Positions 35,797-44,669 are shown, counted from the stretch's first letter. The stretch is DNA of 64,000 nucleotides from Paenibacillus sp. SY21-1 (GCF_005222705.1 NZ_STGF01000023.1:54399-118398); one strand, 5' to 3'. Translations and numbers: made by a program. Notes: a model not told the origin generated them from the sequence alone.

Positions 35797-36449
35797 AGAT
35801 CCAGCTGGAGCAAGGAGACGTATACGTGCATGTCGTCTATGCGAACCGTGGCAAGCTGTCGCTGCAAATGGAGCCGAACGGACATTTGACGGTCAAGGCT
35901 CCCAAAGGAACGGGCGACGAGCAAATTGAAAAGCTGGTGCGACAGCACGGGGCGCAGATTTGGCAAAGGCTGAACAAGCTTGAGGAAATTCGCAAGGGCC
36001 CTGACAAATTGAGGGAGTACGAGCAGGAAGGGAAGTTTCTCTATCTTGGACAGTACCATCTGCTCCATGAGCTTATTGAGACGGACAGCCTGGGCGAGGA
36101 GCAGCTGAGAGCAGACCTGAAAAAATTTTATATAAATAGCTGTAAAAAAATAATTGGTGACCGAATCAAGCCTTATCAAGCGCTGCTGAAGGTCAAGCCA
36201 AAATCGTTCGAGATTATTGAATCTCGGACCAAGTGGGGGAGCTGCAGCTCGGACCGTCAGCTGGCCTTCAATTATTTGCTGGCCATGGCTCCGGTGGATG
36301 TGATCGACTATGTCATTGTGCATGAGCTATGCCATCTGCTGCATATGAATCATGACCGGTCCTTCTGGCGCAGGGTGGGCGCTATCATGCCTGATTATAA
36401 GGAAAAGGAGAGATTTCTGGCGCGCTATGGACATGCCATGACTTTGTAG
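35793..36449 (+). CDS. YgjP-like M48-type metallopeptidase
   Basis: The 218-residue protein contains the zinc motif V-I-V-H-E-L-C-H-L-L (HExxH) followed by H-M-N-H-D-R-S-F-W-R and, before it, R-T-K-W-G-S-C-S-S-D-R-Q-L-A-F-N, the invariant block of the YgjP/DUF45 family. The N-terminal half is a beta-rich domain. No membrane segments. YgjP proteins are cytoplasmic metalloproteases of poorly known targets, frequently found next to restriction loci. It overlaps the helical protein gene by four bases. Confidence 0.9.
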   Translation: MKIQLEQGDVYVHVVYANRGKLSLQMEPNGHLTVKAPKGTGDEQIEKLVRQHGAQIWQRLNKLEEIRKGPDKLREYEQEGKFLYLGQYHLLHELIETDSLGEEQLRADLKKFYINSCKKIIGDRIKPYQALLKVKPKSFEIIESRTKWGSCSSDRQLAFNYLLAMAPVDVIDYVIVHELCHLLHMNHDRSFWRRVGAIMPDYKEKERFLARYGHAMTL

Positions 36450-36529
36450 CGGCAAGGTCATTTTGGCAGTCATTCAGCAAGACGGTTACAGCAGCTAAAG
36501 AAATATTTTTCGTGCGGGGGAACAATGAT

Positions 36530-37003
36530 ATGTTTGTACTTCATGACAGAAACGGCGACGGTGAAAATAGACCTGGCTTCGCGCTGGATTTTCGGAGCTT
36601 GACGGAGCCAGGCCAAATTGAAGTGAAGCTGAAGGCGACATTCTCCGTTCCTTTCCAAGACTGGCGGCTAGTATTTCCCTGCTCGGCCCGTGATATGACG
36701 CTCTTGCTAGAAGACCTGCAGAGCGTGACTCAAGGGTCATTTCGGACGATAAGCCACCCTCGCCTCGGCCTCTCTTTCCTAATTGAAGTACCTAAAGATA
36801 AAAGAGAGTATGTCAGTTTATGCTTGTGGCTGGACACGGGGTGGGCAAGCTCCGGCATTCGCTCCAACAGCGGACCAGGGCTAAGGATCACGACATATTG
36901 GGAAGAGGTCAGCCAAGCTGCTTCGCTGGCGATTGCGGAGCTAGGGACATATGCCGATCCAAAAGAGGAGCGAAGCGGGAATGGCGATTCTAGTGAGTCA
37001 TGA
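36530..37003 (+). CDS. Hypothetical protein, possibly WapI/DUF6228-like
   Basis: The 157-residue product starts at M-F-V-L-H-D-R-N-G-D; GGGGGAA lies nine bases before this ATG. It is predicted to be an alpha/beta domain, with W-R-L-V-F-P-C-S-A-R-D-M-T-L-L-L-E-D-L followed by strands L-S-F-L-I-E-V and V-S-L-C-L-W-L. The layout recalls small immunity proteins of the WapI/DUF6228 type, but I cannot confirm this. The N-terminal 140 residues of the next protein show the same pattern, so the two probably arose by duplication. It overlaps the next gene by 23 bases. Confidence 0.55.
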   Translation: MFVLHDRNGDGENRPGFALDFRSLTEPGQIEVKLKATFSVPFQDWRLVFPCSARDMTLLLEDLQSVTQGSFRTISHPRLGLSFLIEVPKDKREYVSLCLWLDTGWASSGIRSNSGPGLRITTYWEEVSQAASLAIAELGTYADPKEERSGNGDSSES

Positions 37004-38123
37004 TGCACAGAAGGTCGACAGATTCGAGCTGAGGGTGCTGGATTATTTTTCTAACAGAGAGGGCGAGGAAAATGATTCGATTCTTGTTCGTGGAGAGATT
37101 ACAAGCATAATTGCGCCGGTCTGGAGCGTTGAATGTGTATGGCTGCACAGCTATTTTGACCGGCTTCTGGATTCTATAGATGGTTTGGAGGCGCATCAAC
37201 CGGCAACGTTATCTGCGACCGAAGAGGGCTTCATTGTTCAAATTGTCCCTCATCCGGAGCTACCTTCCGAACGGGTACATGTGTCATGCACGCTTGCCAG
37301 AAGCTTCGGATCAGGGCCATTGCTCTGGTTCGTAGCAACGATGGAGCAACTGCGCTTGTTCACACAAGAATTGCGTGAAGAGATAAGAAACGCTCAGAGC
37401 GAAGAGCGGGAGTCCATGTACAAGCCGCCCCAAAGGGAAAAGCTTGCGTTGGAACAGGAGGGAGAGCGAAGCATGCAGCTATTTCGAATGCAGCCGCTGG
37501 TCGGACAGGCAAACCGGATGAAGGATTTTCGCGAGGATTGCTTCGTATGCTTGTATGCCCCGGGCATAGGCGATTTGGAGCGGCACGCAGCTCCGGTATG
37601 GCGACAGAGGCTAGCCGAATCCGGCATGTTTACTGCGTATGAATTGGACATGCGAATTAAGGAACTGCAACTGTTCGTTGACGTTATGCAGGATGGCGAC
37701 TATGTGCTTGTTGCAGACGGTGAGTACGTGCATGTAGGAGATCTCGGAGACTACTACTACGTAGATTCCGCCGATCGTGCAGAGGATGGCAGCTGCCATC
37801 GGCGCGGCGTTACCTGGCTGCGTACGCTGCCGATCGGCATGATGGTCCAATCATTGCAGGAGTTTATTGCAGCAGGCCCGTCAATGGGCCGATTGGAAAT
37901 GACAGTGACGGAGCTGCAATTGGAGCAGTGGCTATCTGGTCGTCCCGGTGCAGAGGGGGATACAGCCAATCCGCTCGATGAAGCGACGATTGCGGAGGCG
38001 ATTGCCATTCTGAAGCAGGCTATGCAAGGTCCGGATGCCGAGCGGAGAGAACGGGCGGCTATCGCGCTTTTGCAATATGCTTCGGGACTGGGTGCTGGAA
38101 CGAATCCATCCGTGCTGAAGTGA
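36981..38123 (+). CDS. Two-domain protein: WapI-like N-terminus plus PUA-like H-R-R-x-V-x-W-L domain
   Basis: The 380-residue product starts at M-A-I-L-V-S-H-D-A-Q with AAGAGGAG ten bases upstream. Residues about 1-140 resemble the preceding protein (F-E-L-R-V-L, W-S-V-E-C-V-W-L-H-S-Y-F-D-R-L-L-D-S, T-M-E-Q-L-R-L-F). Residues about 185-285 read Y-A-P-G-I-G-D-L, then D-G-D-Y-V-L-V, Y-V-H-V-G-D-L-G-D-Y-Y-Y and H-R-R-G-V-T-W-L. That series matches a small beta-barrel domain I associate with restriction and nucleic-acid-binding proteins. The C-terminus is helical. Function is unknown; it probably shares a transcript with the gene before it. Confidence 0.6.
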   Translation: MAILVSHDAQKVDRFELRVLDYFSNREGEENDSILVRGEITSIIAPVWSVECVWLHSYFDRLLDSIDGLEAHQPATLSATEEGFIVQIVPHPELPSERVHVSCTLARSFGSGPLLWFVATMEQLRLFTQELREEIRNAQSEERESMYKPPQREKLALEQEGERSMQLFRMQPLVGQANRMKDFREDCFVCLYAPGIGDLERHAAPVWRQRLAESGMFTAYELDMRIKELQLFVDVMQDGDYVLVADGEYVHVGDLGDYYYVDSADRAEDGSCHRRGVTWLRTLPIGMMVQSLQEFIAAGPSMGRLEMTVTELQLEQWLSGRPGAEGDTANPLDEATIAEAIAILKQAMQGPDAERRERAAIALLQYASGLGAGTNPSVLK

Positions 38124-38134
38124 AGAAATGGAGG

Positions 38135-38182
38135 AAGAGCAAGCGGTCAAGGCCAAGGATGCCTTGCAGCTTGCTCTTTTTT
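38135..38182 (+). terminator. Terminator after the 36.5-38.1 kb gene pair
   Basis: AAGAGCAAGC and GCTTGCTCTT pair, with an inner CAAGG/CCTTG stem, followed by six T. Confidence 0.85.
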
Positions 38183-38226
38183 ATAGCATTCAAGCGTTAA
38201 TTTATTTAGCAGCTTTCAGCCTTTCA

Positions 38227-39426
38227 TCATGATTTGATAGCGGGTGCCGTCTGCGTTTCCTCAATGCCCAGGTGTGAACGCGTACGCGTCGAGCGGAAAA
38301 AAGTGGTGGCTATTGCCGCGGCGAGAATGACTCCTGTCGCTCCAATCCAGGTGATAGAAGAAAGCGATGCCTGCTGGGTTATTACGCCGCCAAGGCCGGC
38401 TCCTGCCGCCATGCCCAGCTGGAGAATCGAGCTGTTCAGACTCAGCATGATGCCTGAGGCTTCCGGGGCCAGCGTCATCAGGTGATACTGCTGCGTTGGG
38501 CCCGAAGACCAAGCGGTAAAAGCCCACAGCATGAGCAACGGAAAAACGAGCATCGCGGAAGAGCCTGCAAACGTCAGCAGCAGCAGGGCGACAGTGTGAA
38601 GGAGCATGCCGGTGACAAGCGTTCTTGGTGCCCCCCATCTGTCGGTGCTTATGCCGCCAAGCTTCGAGCCGATCAGGCTTGCAATGCCGAAAGCGAACAG
38701 CGCCATGCTCACGCCCTGCTCGGAAAGCTTCGTTACGTTCAGCAAAAACGGCGAAATATACGTGTAGACGATTGAGTAGCCGCCGATCCATAAAAAGGTG
38801 ACGCTTAGAGCGATCGCGATTTTAGGCTGCTTCAGCAAAGAAAGCTGATTGCTCAGCGGGACGGGCGCTTCGCCGTCGGATTGAGGAATGACGGCTACAA
38901 TAAGCAGCATGGCGAGCAGGGCAAGCAGCCCGATGGCGCCAAAAATATACGGCCAGTCGTAAGCGGAAGCCGCCAATCTGCCTAGCGGAACGCCGATAAT
39001 CAAAGCGGTGCTGAAGCCCATGACAAGCGTAGCGATTGCACTGCCTTGCTTGCCTGCAGGGGCGAGCTTGGAAGCCACAGTGAGCGAGGTTACGACAAAT
39101 ACTCCCGTGCTAAGCGCCAGCACGATGCGCGATACGATCAGAAAAGCAAAGCCAGGCAAAGCGACGGCAATCAGATTGCCCACCGCAAACGCGCCGAGCG
39201 CATATAGCAGCAATCGGCGCCGTTCGACCCGCGCAGTCAAGCCCATAAGTATGGGTGTGCCAAACGCATAGGCCAGTGAAAAAACGGTAATAAGCTGACC
39301 TGCTGCGGCCACAGAAACGCCAACGTCCGCAGCGACTTTATCCAGAATGCCGGCAATGATGAATTCGGATGTCCCCACCAAAAAGCTGATTATGGCCAGC
39401 ATATAAATTTTCAAACTATTAGACAT
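38227..39426 (-). CDS. MFS transporter, DHA1-type drug or metabolite exporter
   Basis: The 399-residue protein has twelve predicted membrane helices. It opens M-S-N-S-L-K-I-Y-M-L-A-I-I-S-F-L-V-G-T-S-E-F-I-I, typical of the AraJ/Bmr-like DHA1 branch, and has the loop motif G-L-T-A-R-V-E-R-R-R-L-L-L and V-L-A-L-S-T-G-V-F in helix 4. The start follows GAGAGGTG. Its substrate is unknown. It lies downstream of an ArsR regulator on the same strand, and a second copy of the candidate ArsR operator sits between them, so transport is probably induced by whatever the regulator senses. Confidence 0.9.
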   Translation of the reverse strand: MSNSLKIYMLAIISFLVGTSEFIIAGILDKVAADVGVSVAAAGQLITVFSLAYAFGTPILMGLTARVERRRLLLYALGAFAVGNLIAVALPGFAFLIVSRIVLALSTGVFVVTSLTVASKLAPAGKQGSAIATLVMGFSTALIIGVPLGRLAASAYDWPYIFGAIGLLALLAMLLIVAVIPQSDGEAPVPLSNQLSLLKQPKIAIALSVTFLWIGGYSIVYTYISPFLLNVTKLSEQGVSMALFAFGIASLIGSKLGGISTDRWGAPRTLVTGMLLHTVALLLLTFAGSSAMLVFPLLMLWAFTAWSSGPTQQYHLMTLAPEASGIMLSLNSSILQLGMAAGAGLGGVITQQASLSSITWIGATGVILAAAIATTFFRSTRTRSHLGIEETQTAPAIKS

Positions 39427-39460
39427 GTGGTAAAGCACCTCTCCCGCACCATTGATTTTA

Positions 39461-39482
39461 TATTTCTAAATATATAGAAATA
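39461..39482. promoter_or_regulatory. Candidate ArsR operator 2 (before the MFS gene)
   Basis: TATTTCTA, six bases, TAGAAATA. It repeats the arms and spacing of the site before the ArsR gene and lies 35 bases before the MFS start. Confidence 0.75.
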
Positions 39483-39496
39483 ACAACTAAAAAAAA

Positions 39497-39778
39497 TTAC
39501 CTGAGCAAATACGGCGCGTATTTGATTGCCATATCACGATTTACGCTGTAATAGATGTACGTTCCGTCTTTGCGGAGATTGAGCAGTCCGCATTCGGTCA
39601 GCTGCTTCAGATGATGAGAAAGGGTAGAGCCTGCAACGGATTCCAGCTTGGAGCCGATATCGGAGCAGCATAAATTTTTCTCTTCCGTTAGCAGCAACGC
39701 GATTTTCAGACGGGTAGGCTCGCCAAGCGCTTTATACACTTTGACGGCTTCCATTACGTTTGAAGCATCTTCAGTCAT
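39497..39778 (-). CDS. ArsR-family repressor of the MFS transporter
   Basis: The 93-residue protein is a winged-helix ArsR regulator: A-L-G-E-P-T-R-L-K-I-A-L-L-L, a C-C-S-D pair in the next turn, recognition helix A-G-S-T-L-S-H-H-L-K-Q-L, and wing R-K-D-G-T-Y-I-Y-Y-S. The cysteine pair sits before the recognition helix, unlike the E-L-C-V-C of ArsR proper, so a metal or thiol signal is possible but uncertain. It lies 70 bases before the MFS gene, with a matching palindrome in front of each, suggesting that it represses both. Confidence 0.9.
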   Translation of the reverse strand: MTEDASNVMEAVKVYKALGEPTRLKIALLLTEEKNLCCSDIGSKLESVAGSTLSHHLKQLTECGLLNLRKDGTYIYYSVNRDMAIKYAPYLLR

Positions 39779-39801
39779 TGCGGCTCACCTTTTCAAAGTT
39801 G

Positions 39802-39825
39802 TTATTTCTATATTTGTAGAAATAA
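39802..39825. promoter_or_regulatory. Candidate ArsR operator 1 (before arsR-type gene)
   Basis: TTATTTCTA, six bases, TAGAAATAA: perfect 9-bp arms, 24 bases upstream of the ArsR start. Confidence 0.78.
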
Positions 39826-40029
39826 GATAACACAGCTTTTTTATAATGTAAACTGCAATATGATTTTATACAAGATAATTCGGACTTGATCTATCGTGTC
39901 AGTGCAATCCGATTTCCATTTTATAGACAAAATTCGACTTTGGCGGGTATAATAAAAATACAAATTCAGACATGTTCGTGATGCTTGGTCACGGCGCGGC
40001 TCCTGATCAGAATGGAGAGAAACCAGGCC

Positions 40030-42564
40030 ATGAGAGGTCTACTATACCCAGCTGTAGCTTTAATGAATCGCCTTACCTATGTGAAGAAATTTATGCTTAT
40101 AGGCGTGTTGGTCGTGCTGCCGGTGTTATTGTCTGTCAATTTGCTTTTCACCGGCATTAACAAGCAGATTGAAGCGACGGAGAAGGAACGATGCGGGGTA
40201 GCCTATAACCTGGCCGTACGGGATTTAATGGAGCTGCTTCAGCAGCATCGGGGAATGTTCAATGCGTACCAGAGCGGGAGCAAGCATTTTGGGGAGCTGC
40301 TTGATCAGCAGCGCAAGCTTATTATAGATGCAATTGAGCAGGTTGATCAGGTAGACCGTCAGCTTGGGGAGCGGCTTGAAACGACAGAGCAGTGGGAAGA
40401 GATTCAGAATGACTGGAATTCGTTGCTGGGGAGAAGCGAAAAGCTAGGGCAGCAGGCCAATTTTGCAATTCACACCGATCTGATCGAGAAAATTCTTCAT
40501 TTATACATGCATGTCGCCGATGTTTCCGGTTTAAAGCTGGACCCGGGTACGGACAGCTATATGCTTATGTCGGTTTTGGTCGAGAAACTTCCAGTTATCA
40601 TTGAAACAACCGGACAGATCAGAGGCATAGGGACGGGAGTAGCCGTCGCGGGCAAGCTGGATATTGAGGATAACTTGCGGCTGATTACGTTGACAGGCAC
40701 GCTGGAGGGCGATCTTATCGACCTTGGGCGATACAGCGAGCGAATGGCAAGTGCAGAGCTTCAGTCACAGCTGTTGACGCTCAGAACGAGTCATCAATTT
40801 CGAACGTATTCGTTTATTACCGATGTGAGACAGCAGCTATTGTATTCCGAGCCTTTAGAGGCGGACCCGGAAAAGCTGTACGCTCAAGGCACGGATGCGA
40901 TTAAAGCGGCCTATGACCTCTACGACGCTCAAGTACCGATGCTGAACGAACTGCTGGCGGAGCGTCTCGAAAGCTTGCAAAGGCAGAAGCAAATGGTGCT
41001 TGGACTAGCCATTATCGCGACAGTGGTCATTCTCTATTTGTTCGTGGCGTTCTACGAATCGATGACGCGCACCATTCTGACGCTAAAAGAAGCCTCGACG
41101 AAGCTTGCGGCAGGCGAGCTGACGACACGGGTGCAGCTTCATTCGCAAGACGAGCTGCAGGAGGTCGGCATGTTTTTTAATCAGATGGCCGACTCCTTTA
41201 GTCAAATGATGCAGGAACGAAAGCGGTACGAGGAGCAGATTGTGTATCAGGCCCACTATGATCCGCTTACGGGCTTGCCGAATCGGGCGCTGTTGGCCGA
41301 TCGCCTTGCGCTGGCGATTACGGAATCGATTCGCAGGGACCAATCGCTTGCCGTCATGTTTCTAGATCTCGACCGCTTCAAGCTGATCAATGATACGCTT
41401 GGACACGATGTAGGAGATACGCTGCTCGTACGGATTTCAGAGCGACTGGTAGAGTGCGTGCGCGGGGAAGATACGGTGTGCCGGATGGGCGGCGACGAGT
41501 TTCTGTTTGTCCTGCCGAATATTGGCGGAGTCGAGCATGCCAGGGAAACTGCCGAACGAATTTCAGAAGCGCTGACGGCGCCGGTGCAAATTGACCAGCA
41601 TAAGCTGTATATCTCGGGCAGCATCGGCATCAGCATGTTTCCGGGAGACGGTACAGATAGCGGCGAATTGATTAAAAATGCGGATACCGCGATGTACGCG
41701 GCCAAAAATCTGGGCAGAGGCTGCTATCGCTTTTTCGATCAGCATATGAATGAAAAGGCCGGCCAAATGCTGCAGATCGAAACGAGCCTCCGCCGGGCGC
41801 TGGAGCGGGAAGAGTTCACTTTGTATTATCAGCCTAAGCTGGATTTGGTGACCGGTGTTGTGTGCGGCGCAGAAGCGCTCGTCCGATGGAATCACCCTAC
41901 GCTTGGGCTTGTGCCGCCTTCGGATTTTATTCCGGTTGCAGAGGAGCTGGGGTTAATTATACCGCTTGGCGAGTGGGTGCTCCGTACCGCTTGCAAGCAG
42001 AACAAGGCGTGGCAGGATGCCGGACTTGCGCCGCTGCGGATTTCGGTTAATATTACAAGCGCCCAGTTTCAGCGCGAAGACTTCTACCGGACGGTGGCAA
42101 GCGCGCTTGAGGAGTCGGGGCTGGAAGCAGGCTGGCTGGAACTGGAGTTGACCGAAAGCGTCGTGATGAATATTAGCGCCAAAGCTTCGGTTCGTTTGAA
42201 GCAGCTCAAAGAATTGGGCATTTGTCTCGCTATCGATGATTTTGGGACAGGCTTTTCATCTCTTAGTTATTTGAAGCATTTTCCGATCGACACGCTCAAG
42301 ATTGATCGCTCGTTTATAAAGGATATTCCCGGAGCGCCTAAAGATACGGCCATTACCAAAACGATTATCGCTTTGGGCAGGCGCCTTGGACTGCGTGTCG
42401 TTGCGGAAGGGGTGGAGACGAAGGAGCAGCTTGCGTTTCTCGCTTCGCGCCAGTGCAATGAGGTGCAGGGTTATCTGCTAAGCAAGCCGCTTCCTGCTGA
42501 CGAATTGGCGAGCTTTCTTGAAGGTCAGGAATCAATTGCGATAGCAATCGGAGGAAAAGGATAA
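40030..42564 (+). CDS. Membrane GGDEF-EAL cyclic-di-GMP protein
   Basis: The 844-residue protein has a transmembrane helix (about 18-38), a long helical extracytoplasmic sensor region, a second helix (about 325-345), a HAMP linker, a GGDEF domain and an EAL domain. G-G-D-E-F is intact and preceded by R-G-E-D, the RxxD inhibitory site. E-A-L-V-R-W, D-D-F-G-T-G-F-S-S-L and V-A-E-G-V-E-T show a complete EAL phosphodiesterase site. Both synthesis and breakdown of c-di-GMP are therefore possible. The ATG at 40030 was chosen (GGAGAG about 11 bases upstream) since it starts M-R-G-L-L-Y-P before the membrane segment. Confidence 0.93.
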   Translation: MRGLLYPAVALMNRLTYVKKFMLIGVLVVLPVLLSVNLLFTGINKQIEATEKERCGVAYNLAVRDLMELLQQHRGMFNAYQSGSKHFGELLDQQRKLIIDAIEQVDQVDRQLGERLETTEQWEEIQNDWNSLLGRSEKLGQQANFAIHTDLIEKILHLYMHVADVSGLKLDPGTDSYMLMSVLVEKLPVIIETTGQIRGIGTGVAVAGKLDIEDNLRLITLTGTLEGDLIDLGRYSERMASAELQSQLLTLRTSHQFRTYSFITDVRQQLLYSEPLEADPEKLYAQGTDAIKAAYDLYDAQVPMLNELLAERLESLQRQKQMVLGLAIIATVVILYLFVAFYESMTRTILTLKEASTKLAAGELTTRVQLHSQDELQEVGMFFNQMADSFSQMMQERKRYEEQIVYQAHYDPLTGLPNRALLADRLALAITESIRRDQSLAVMFLDLDRFKLINDTLGHDVGDTLLVRISERLVECVRGEDTVCRMGGDEFLFVLPNIGGVEHARETAERISEALTAPVQIDQHKLYISGSIGISMFPGDGTDSGELIKNADTAMYAAKNLGRGCYRFFDQHMNEKAGQMLQIETSLRRALEREEFTLYYQPKLDLVTGVVCGAEALVRWNHPTLGLVPPSDFIPVAEELGLIIPLGEWVLRTACKQNKAWQDAGLAPLRISVNITSAQFQREDFYRTVASALEESGLEAGWLELELTESVVMNISAKASVRLKQLKELGICLAIDDFGTGFSSLSYLKHFPIDTLKIDRSFIKDIPGAPKDTAITKTIIALGRRLGLRVVAEGVETKEQLAFLASRQCNEVQGYLLSKPLPADELASFLEGQESIAIAIGGKG

Positions 42565-42622
42565 AAAGACTGCGCACTCTGCATACTACCGGATGAATAG
42601 TCCACGAAAGGCAGGTGCTGGA

Positions 42623-43504
42623 ATGCGCACGATAGCATACGTGCAGGGACGGGGGCGAGGGCTGCTGACCATACTTGGCGCCATCGTCGTGTCGCTTTTG
42701 CTGTTGCCGGTGCCCGTTGCGGCAACCGGAGCTAAGGAGCCGTCGCCCGAGCCTTTAATAGCCGCTCATCGTGGAGCCTCGGGATACGCCCCCGAGAACA
42801 CGATGGCGGCTTTTGTGCTTGCGGTGAAACTGGGGGCGGATTTGCTTGAGCTGGATGTGCGGATGAGTAAAGATGGCGAGCTGGTCGTTATTCACGATGG
42901 GACAGTTGATCGTACGACAAGCCACAGCGGGGCAGTAGCCGACTTTACGTTGGCCGAACTGCATGCGATGGATGCCGGAGGCCGCTTCGGGGCTCGATAC
43001 AAAGGCGAGCCTATCCCTTCGCTTGAAGAGGTGCTTGATCGATTCTATGGACAAGTGGGCTTGCTTATTGAGCTGAAGGAGCCGAATCTGTATCCGGGAA
43101 TAGAACGAAAAGTTGCCGAAGCCATTAGCCGGCATGAGCTGCTGCGGCTTCTTAACCGGCTGGAAGCGGGCGTCATTTCGAGCTCCCGTGCGCCTCAGGC
43201 AATCGTTCAATCCTTTGATGCTTCATCGATGCGAACGGTGCATGAATGGCTGCCCGATTTTCCGGTAGCCGTGCTGTTAAGCGACGAGCAGCTTCCGCCG
43301 TCGGAAGCGCAGCTCGGGAGACTGGCCTCCTTCACCTCGTCCATTCATTGCAGTTATCGCCGGCTTAACGCCTCTCTGGTCAAGCAGCTCCATCGGCGCA
43401 ACCAGCTTGTCATGGCTTGGACGATCCATCACAAAGCGGATATGAAACGGATGAAGCGCTTAGGGGTCGATGGACTTATTACGAACAATCCGGATTGGGA
43501 ATGA
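42623..43504 (+). CDS. Glycerophosphodiester phosphodiesterase, secreted or membrane-anchored
   Basis: The 293-residue protein begins M-R-T-I-A-Y with a hydrophobic N-terminal segment (about 13-35) that ends V-A-A-T-G and may be a signal peptide or anchor. The GDPD domain follows: A-A-H-R-G-A-S-G-Y-A-P-E-N-T with the catalytic His and Arg, L-E-L-D-V-R-M-S-K-D-G and V-I-H-D-G-T-V-D-R-T-T with metal ligands and the second catalytic His. It hydrolyses glycerophosphodiesters to glycerol 3-phosphate and an alcohol outside the membrane, for phosphate or lipid recycling. It follows the GGDEF-EAL gene by 58 bases. Confidence 0.92.
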   Translation: MRTIAYVQGRGRGLLTILGAIVVSLLLLPVPVAATGAKEPSPEPLIAAHRGASGYAPENTMAAFVLAVKLGADLLELDVRMSKDGELVVIHDGTVDRTTSHSGAVADFTLAELHAMDAGGRFGARYKGEPIPSLEEVLDRFYGQVGLLIELKEPNLYPGIERKVAEAISRHELLRLLNRLEAGVISSSRAPQAIVQSFDASSMRTVHEWLPDFPVAVLLSDEQLPPSEAQLGRLASFTSSIHCSYRRLNASLVKQLHRRNQLVMAWTIHHKADMKRMKRLGVDGLITNNPDWE

Positions 43505-43518
43505 CAGCAAGGATAGGG

Positions 43519-43553
43519 AAGACTGCCCGGCTTAGGCTTAGCGGTCTTTTTTT
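43519..43553 (+). terminator. Probable terminator after the glycerophosphodiesterase gene
   Basis: AAGAC...GC and GC.GTCTT can pair around a G/C-rich loop, followed by seven T. The stem is weak. Confidence 0.55.
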
Positions 43554-43710
43554 GGCTGGGCATCCGTGGTAAGACCCGACCAAGGTCCAGTCGCAGGAAG
43601 GGCTGAGGTCTATTTTGCAGATCAAGGATGTTGTCTACAATAATAACAGTCAGAAATTTACGGCAAGGGGAAATGAAATATGAAAAACAGTCGGAATATG
43701 AGCAAGCTTA

Positions 43711-43785
43711 ATGATCGGCGAGGATGGTCAGCTGCTGAAAGCAACGACCAATGTGGGGGACATTCAGGTGGAATGGAAAAAATAG
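43711..43785 (+). pseudogene. Possible C-terminal gene remnant
   Basis: The stretch M-I-G-E-D-G-Q-L-L-K-A-T-T-N-V-G-D-I-Q-V and the following E-W-K-K stop look like the conserved tail of a protein, but there is no complete gene upstream. A different frame (from ATG 43680) gives a 38-residue peptide with a weak ribosome binding site. From 43553 to 43992 I see no other gene. Confidence 0.25.
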
Positions 43786-43992
43786 GACCGGAATAACCCC
43801 TCTACTCTGATCAACGAGCGTCTATCAGAGCGTTCTTCAAGCTCGGCGGATGCAGAATAGAGGAGAATTCTCGATGAATGGATGCTTCTGTAGAGGGCAT
43901 GGAATTGGCGGTCAAAGCTCAGGCAACGGAAAGATCCAGCAGCCGATGAGCTTCAGCAAGATGGAGCGGGCCAGTCAGCATCGATCGTCTGG

Positions 43993-44577
43993 TTAAAATT
44001 CTACGCCACGCACTTTCGCATACAGGTTGGTACTGCATAACGCGCCGTAGACGTCCAGCGTGTGGCTGCGCAGAATCCCCTCCAGCGTATAGCCCGCCGT
44101 TTCGGCGACTCGCGCGCTCCGCAGATTGCGTGAATCGCAGTGAATTTCGAGGCGCGACGCTTGCAGCTCGCGGATGGCGAATGCGGTAATCGCTTGGACC
44201 GCTTCCCTAATGTAGCCTTGTTGACTGCAGGAGGCGCGAACCCAATAGCCGATCGTAAACTTGCGGGTTTGCCAGTTGATATCATGCAGACCGCTGGAGC
44301 CAACCAGCTTGCCATCGTCTTTGGATACCAGCAGCAAGCGCAAATCGCTCCGTTCCAAAAACTGCAGCCGGGATTTGCGGATATTAAGCTCCGTTTGCTC
44401 GGGGGTAGGAAGCGTTTGCGCCCAGGGCATCCATGGCTTGAGCTGCTCTATGCTTTCAGTTATAGCCTCGTTGACGGCCGCTCCATCCCCCCATTGCGGT
44501 GCGCGAATAAGCAGACGTTCGCTTTCGAAGCTTTCGGGGAAGGAGAGCATGATCGGTGCTTCCTGTTCATGGTCCAT
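43993..44577 (-). CDS. GNAT acetyltransferase, RimJ/RimL type
   Basis: The 194-residue protein has the RimJ/RimL layout: F-E-S-E-R-L-L-I-R-A-P-Q at the start, L-V-G-S-S-G-L-H-D-I-N-W, a core G-Y-W-V-R-A-S-C-S-Q-Q-G-Y-I-R-E-A-V where the acetyl-CoA loop lies (Q-Q-G-Y in place of the usual G-x-G-x), and N-x-R-S-A-R-V-A-E-T-A-G-Y-T-L-E-G. Members acetylate N-termini or small molecules. AGGAGG stands seven bases before the ATG. The acetyl-CoA loop is slightly unusual; the substrate is unknown. Confidence 0.88.
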   Translation of the reverse strand: MDHEQEAPIMLSFPESFESERLLIRAPQWGDGAAVNEAITESIEQLKPWMPWAQTLPTPEQTELNIRKSRLQFLERSDLRLLLVSKDDGKLVGSSGLHDINWQTRKFTIGYWVRASCSQQGYIREAVQAITAFAIRELQASRLEIHCDSRNLRSARVAETAGYTLEGILRSHTLDVYGALCSTNLYAKVRGVEF

Positions 44578-44669
44578 GCGCCAGCCTCCTGAAAAATATT
44601 TTCGCTAGCATATCATGGAAAACAACGCGGAGCAACCCGTTTTGAAGGACGCAAGGCTGATGGCGACGT

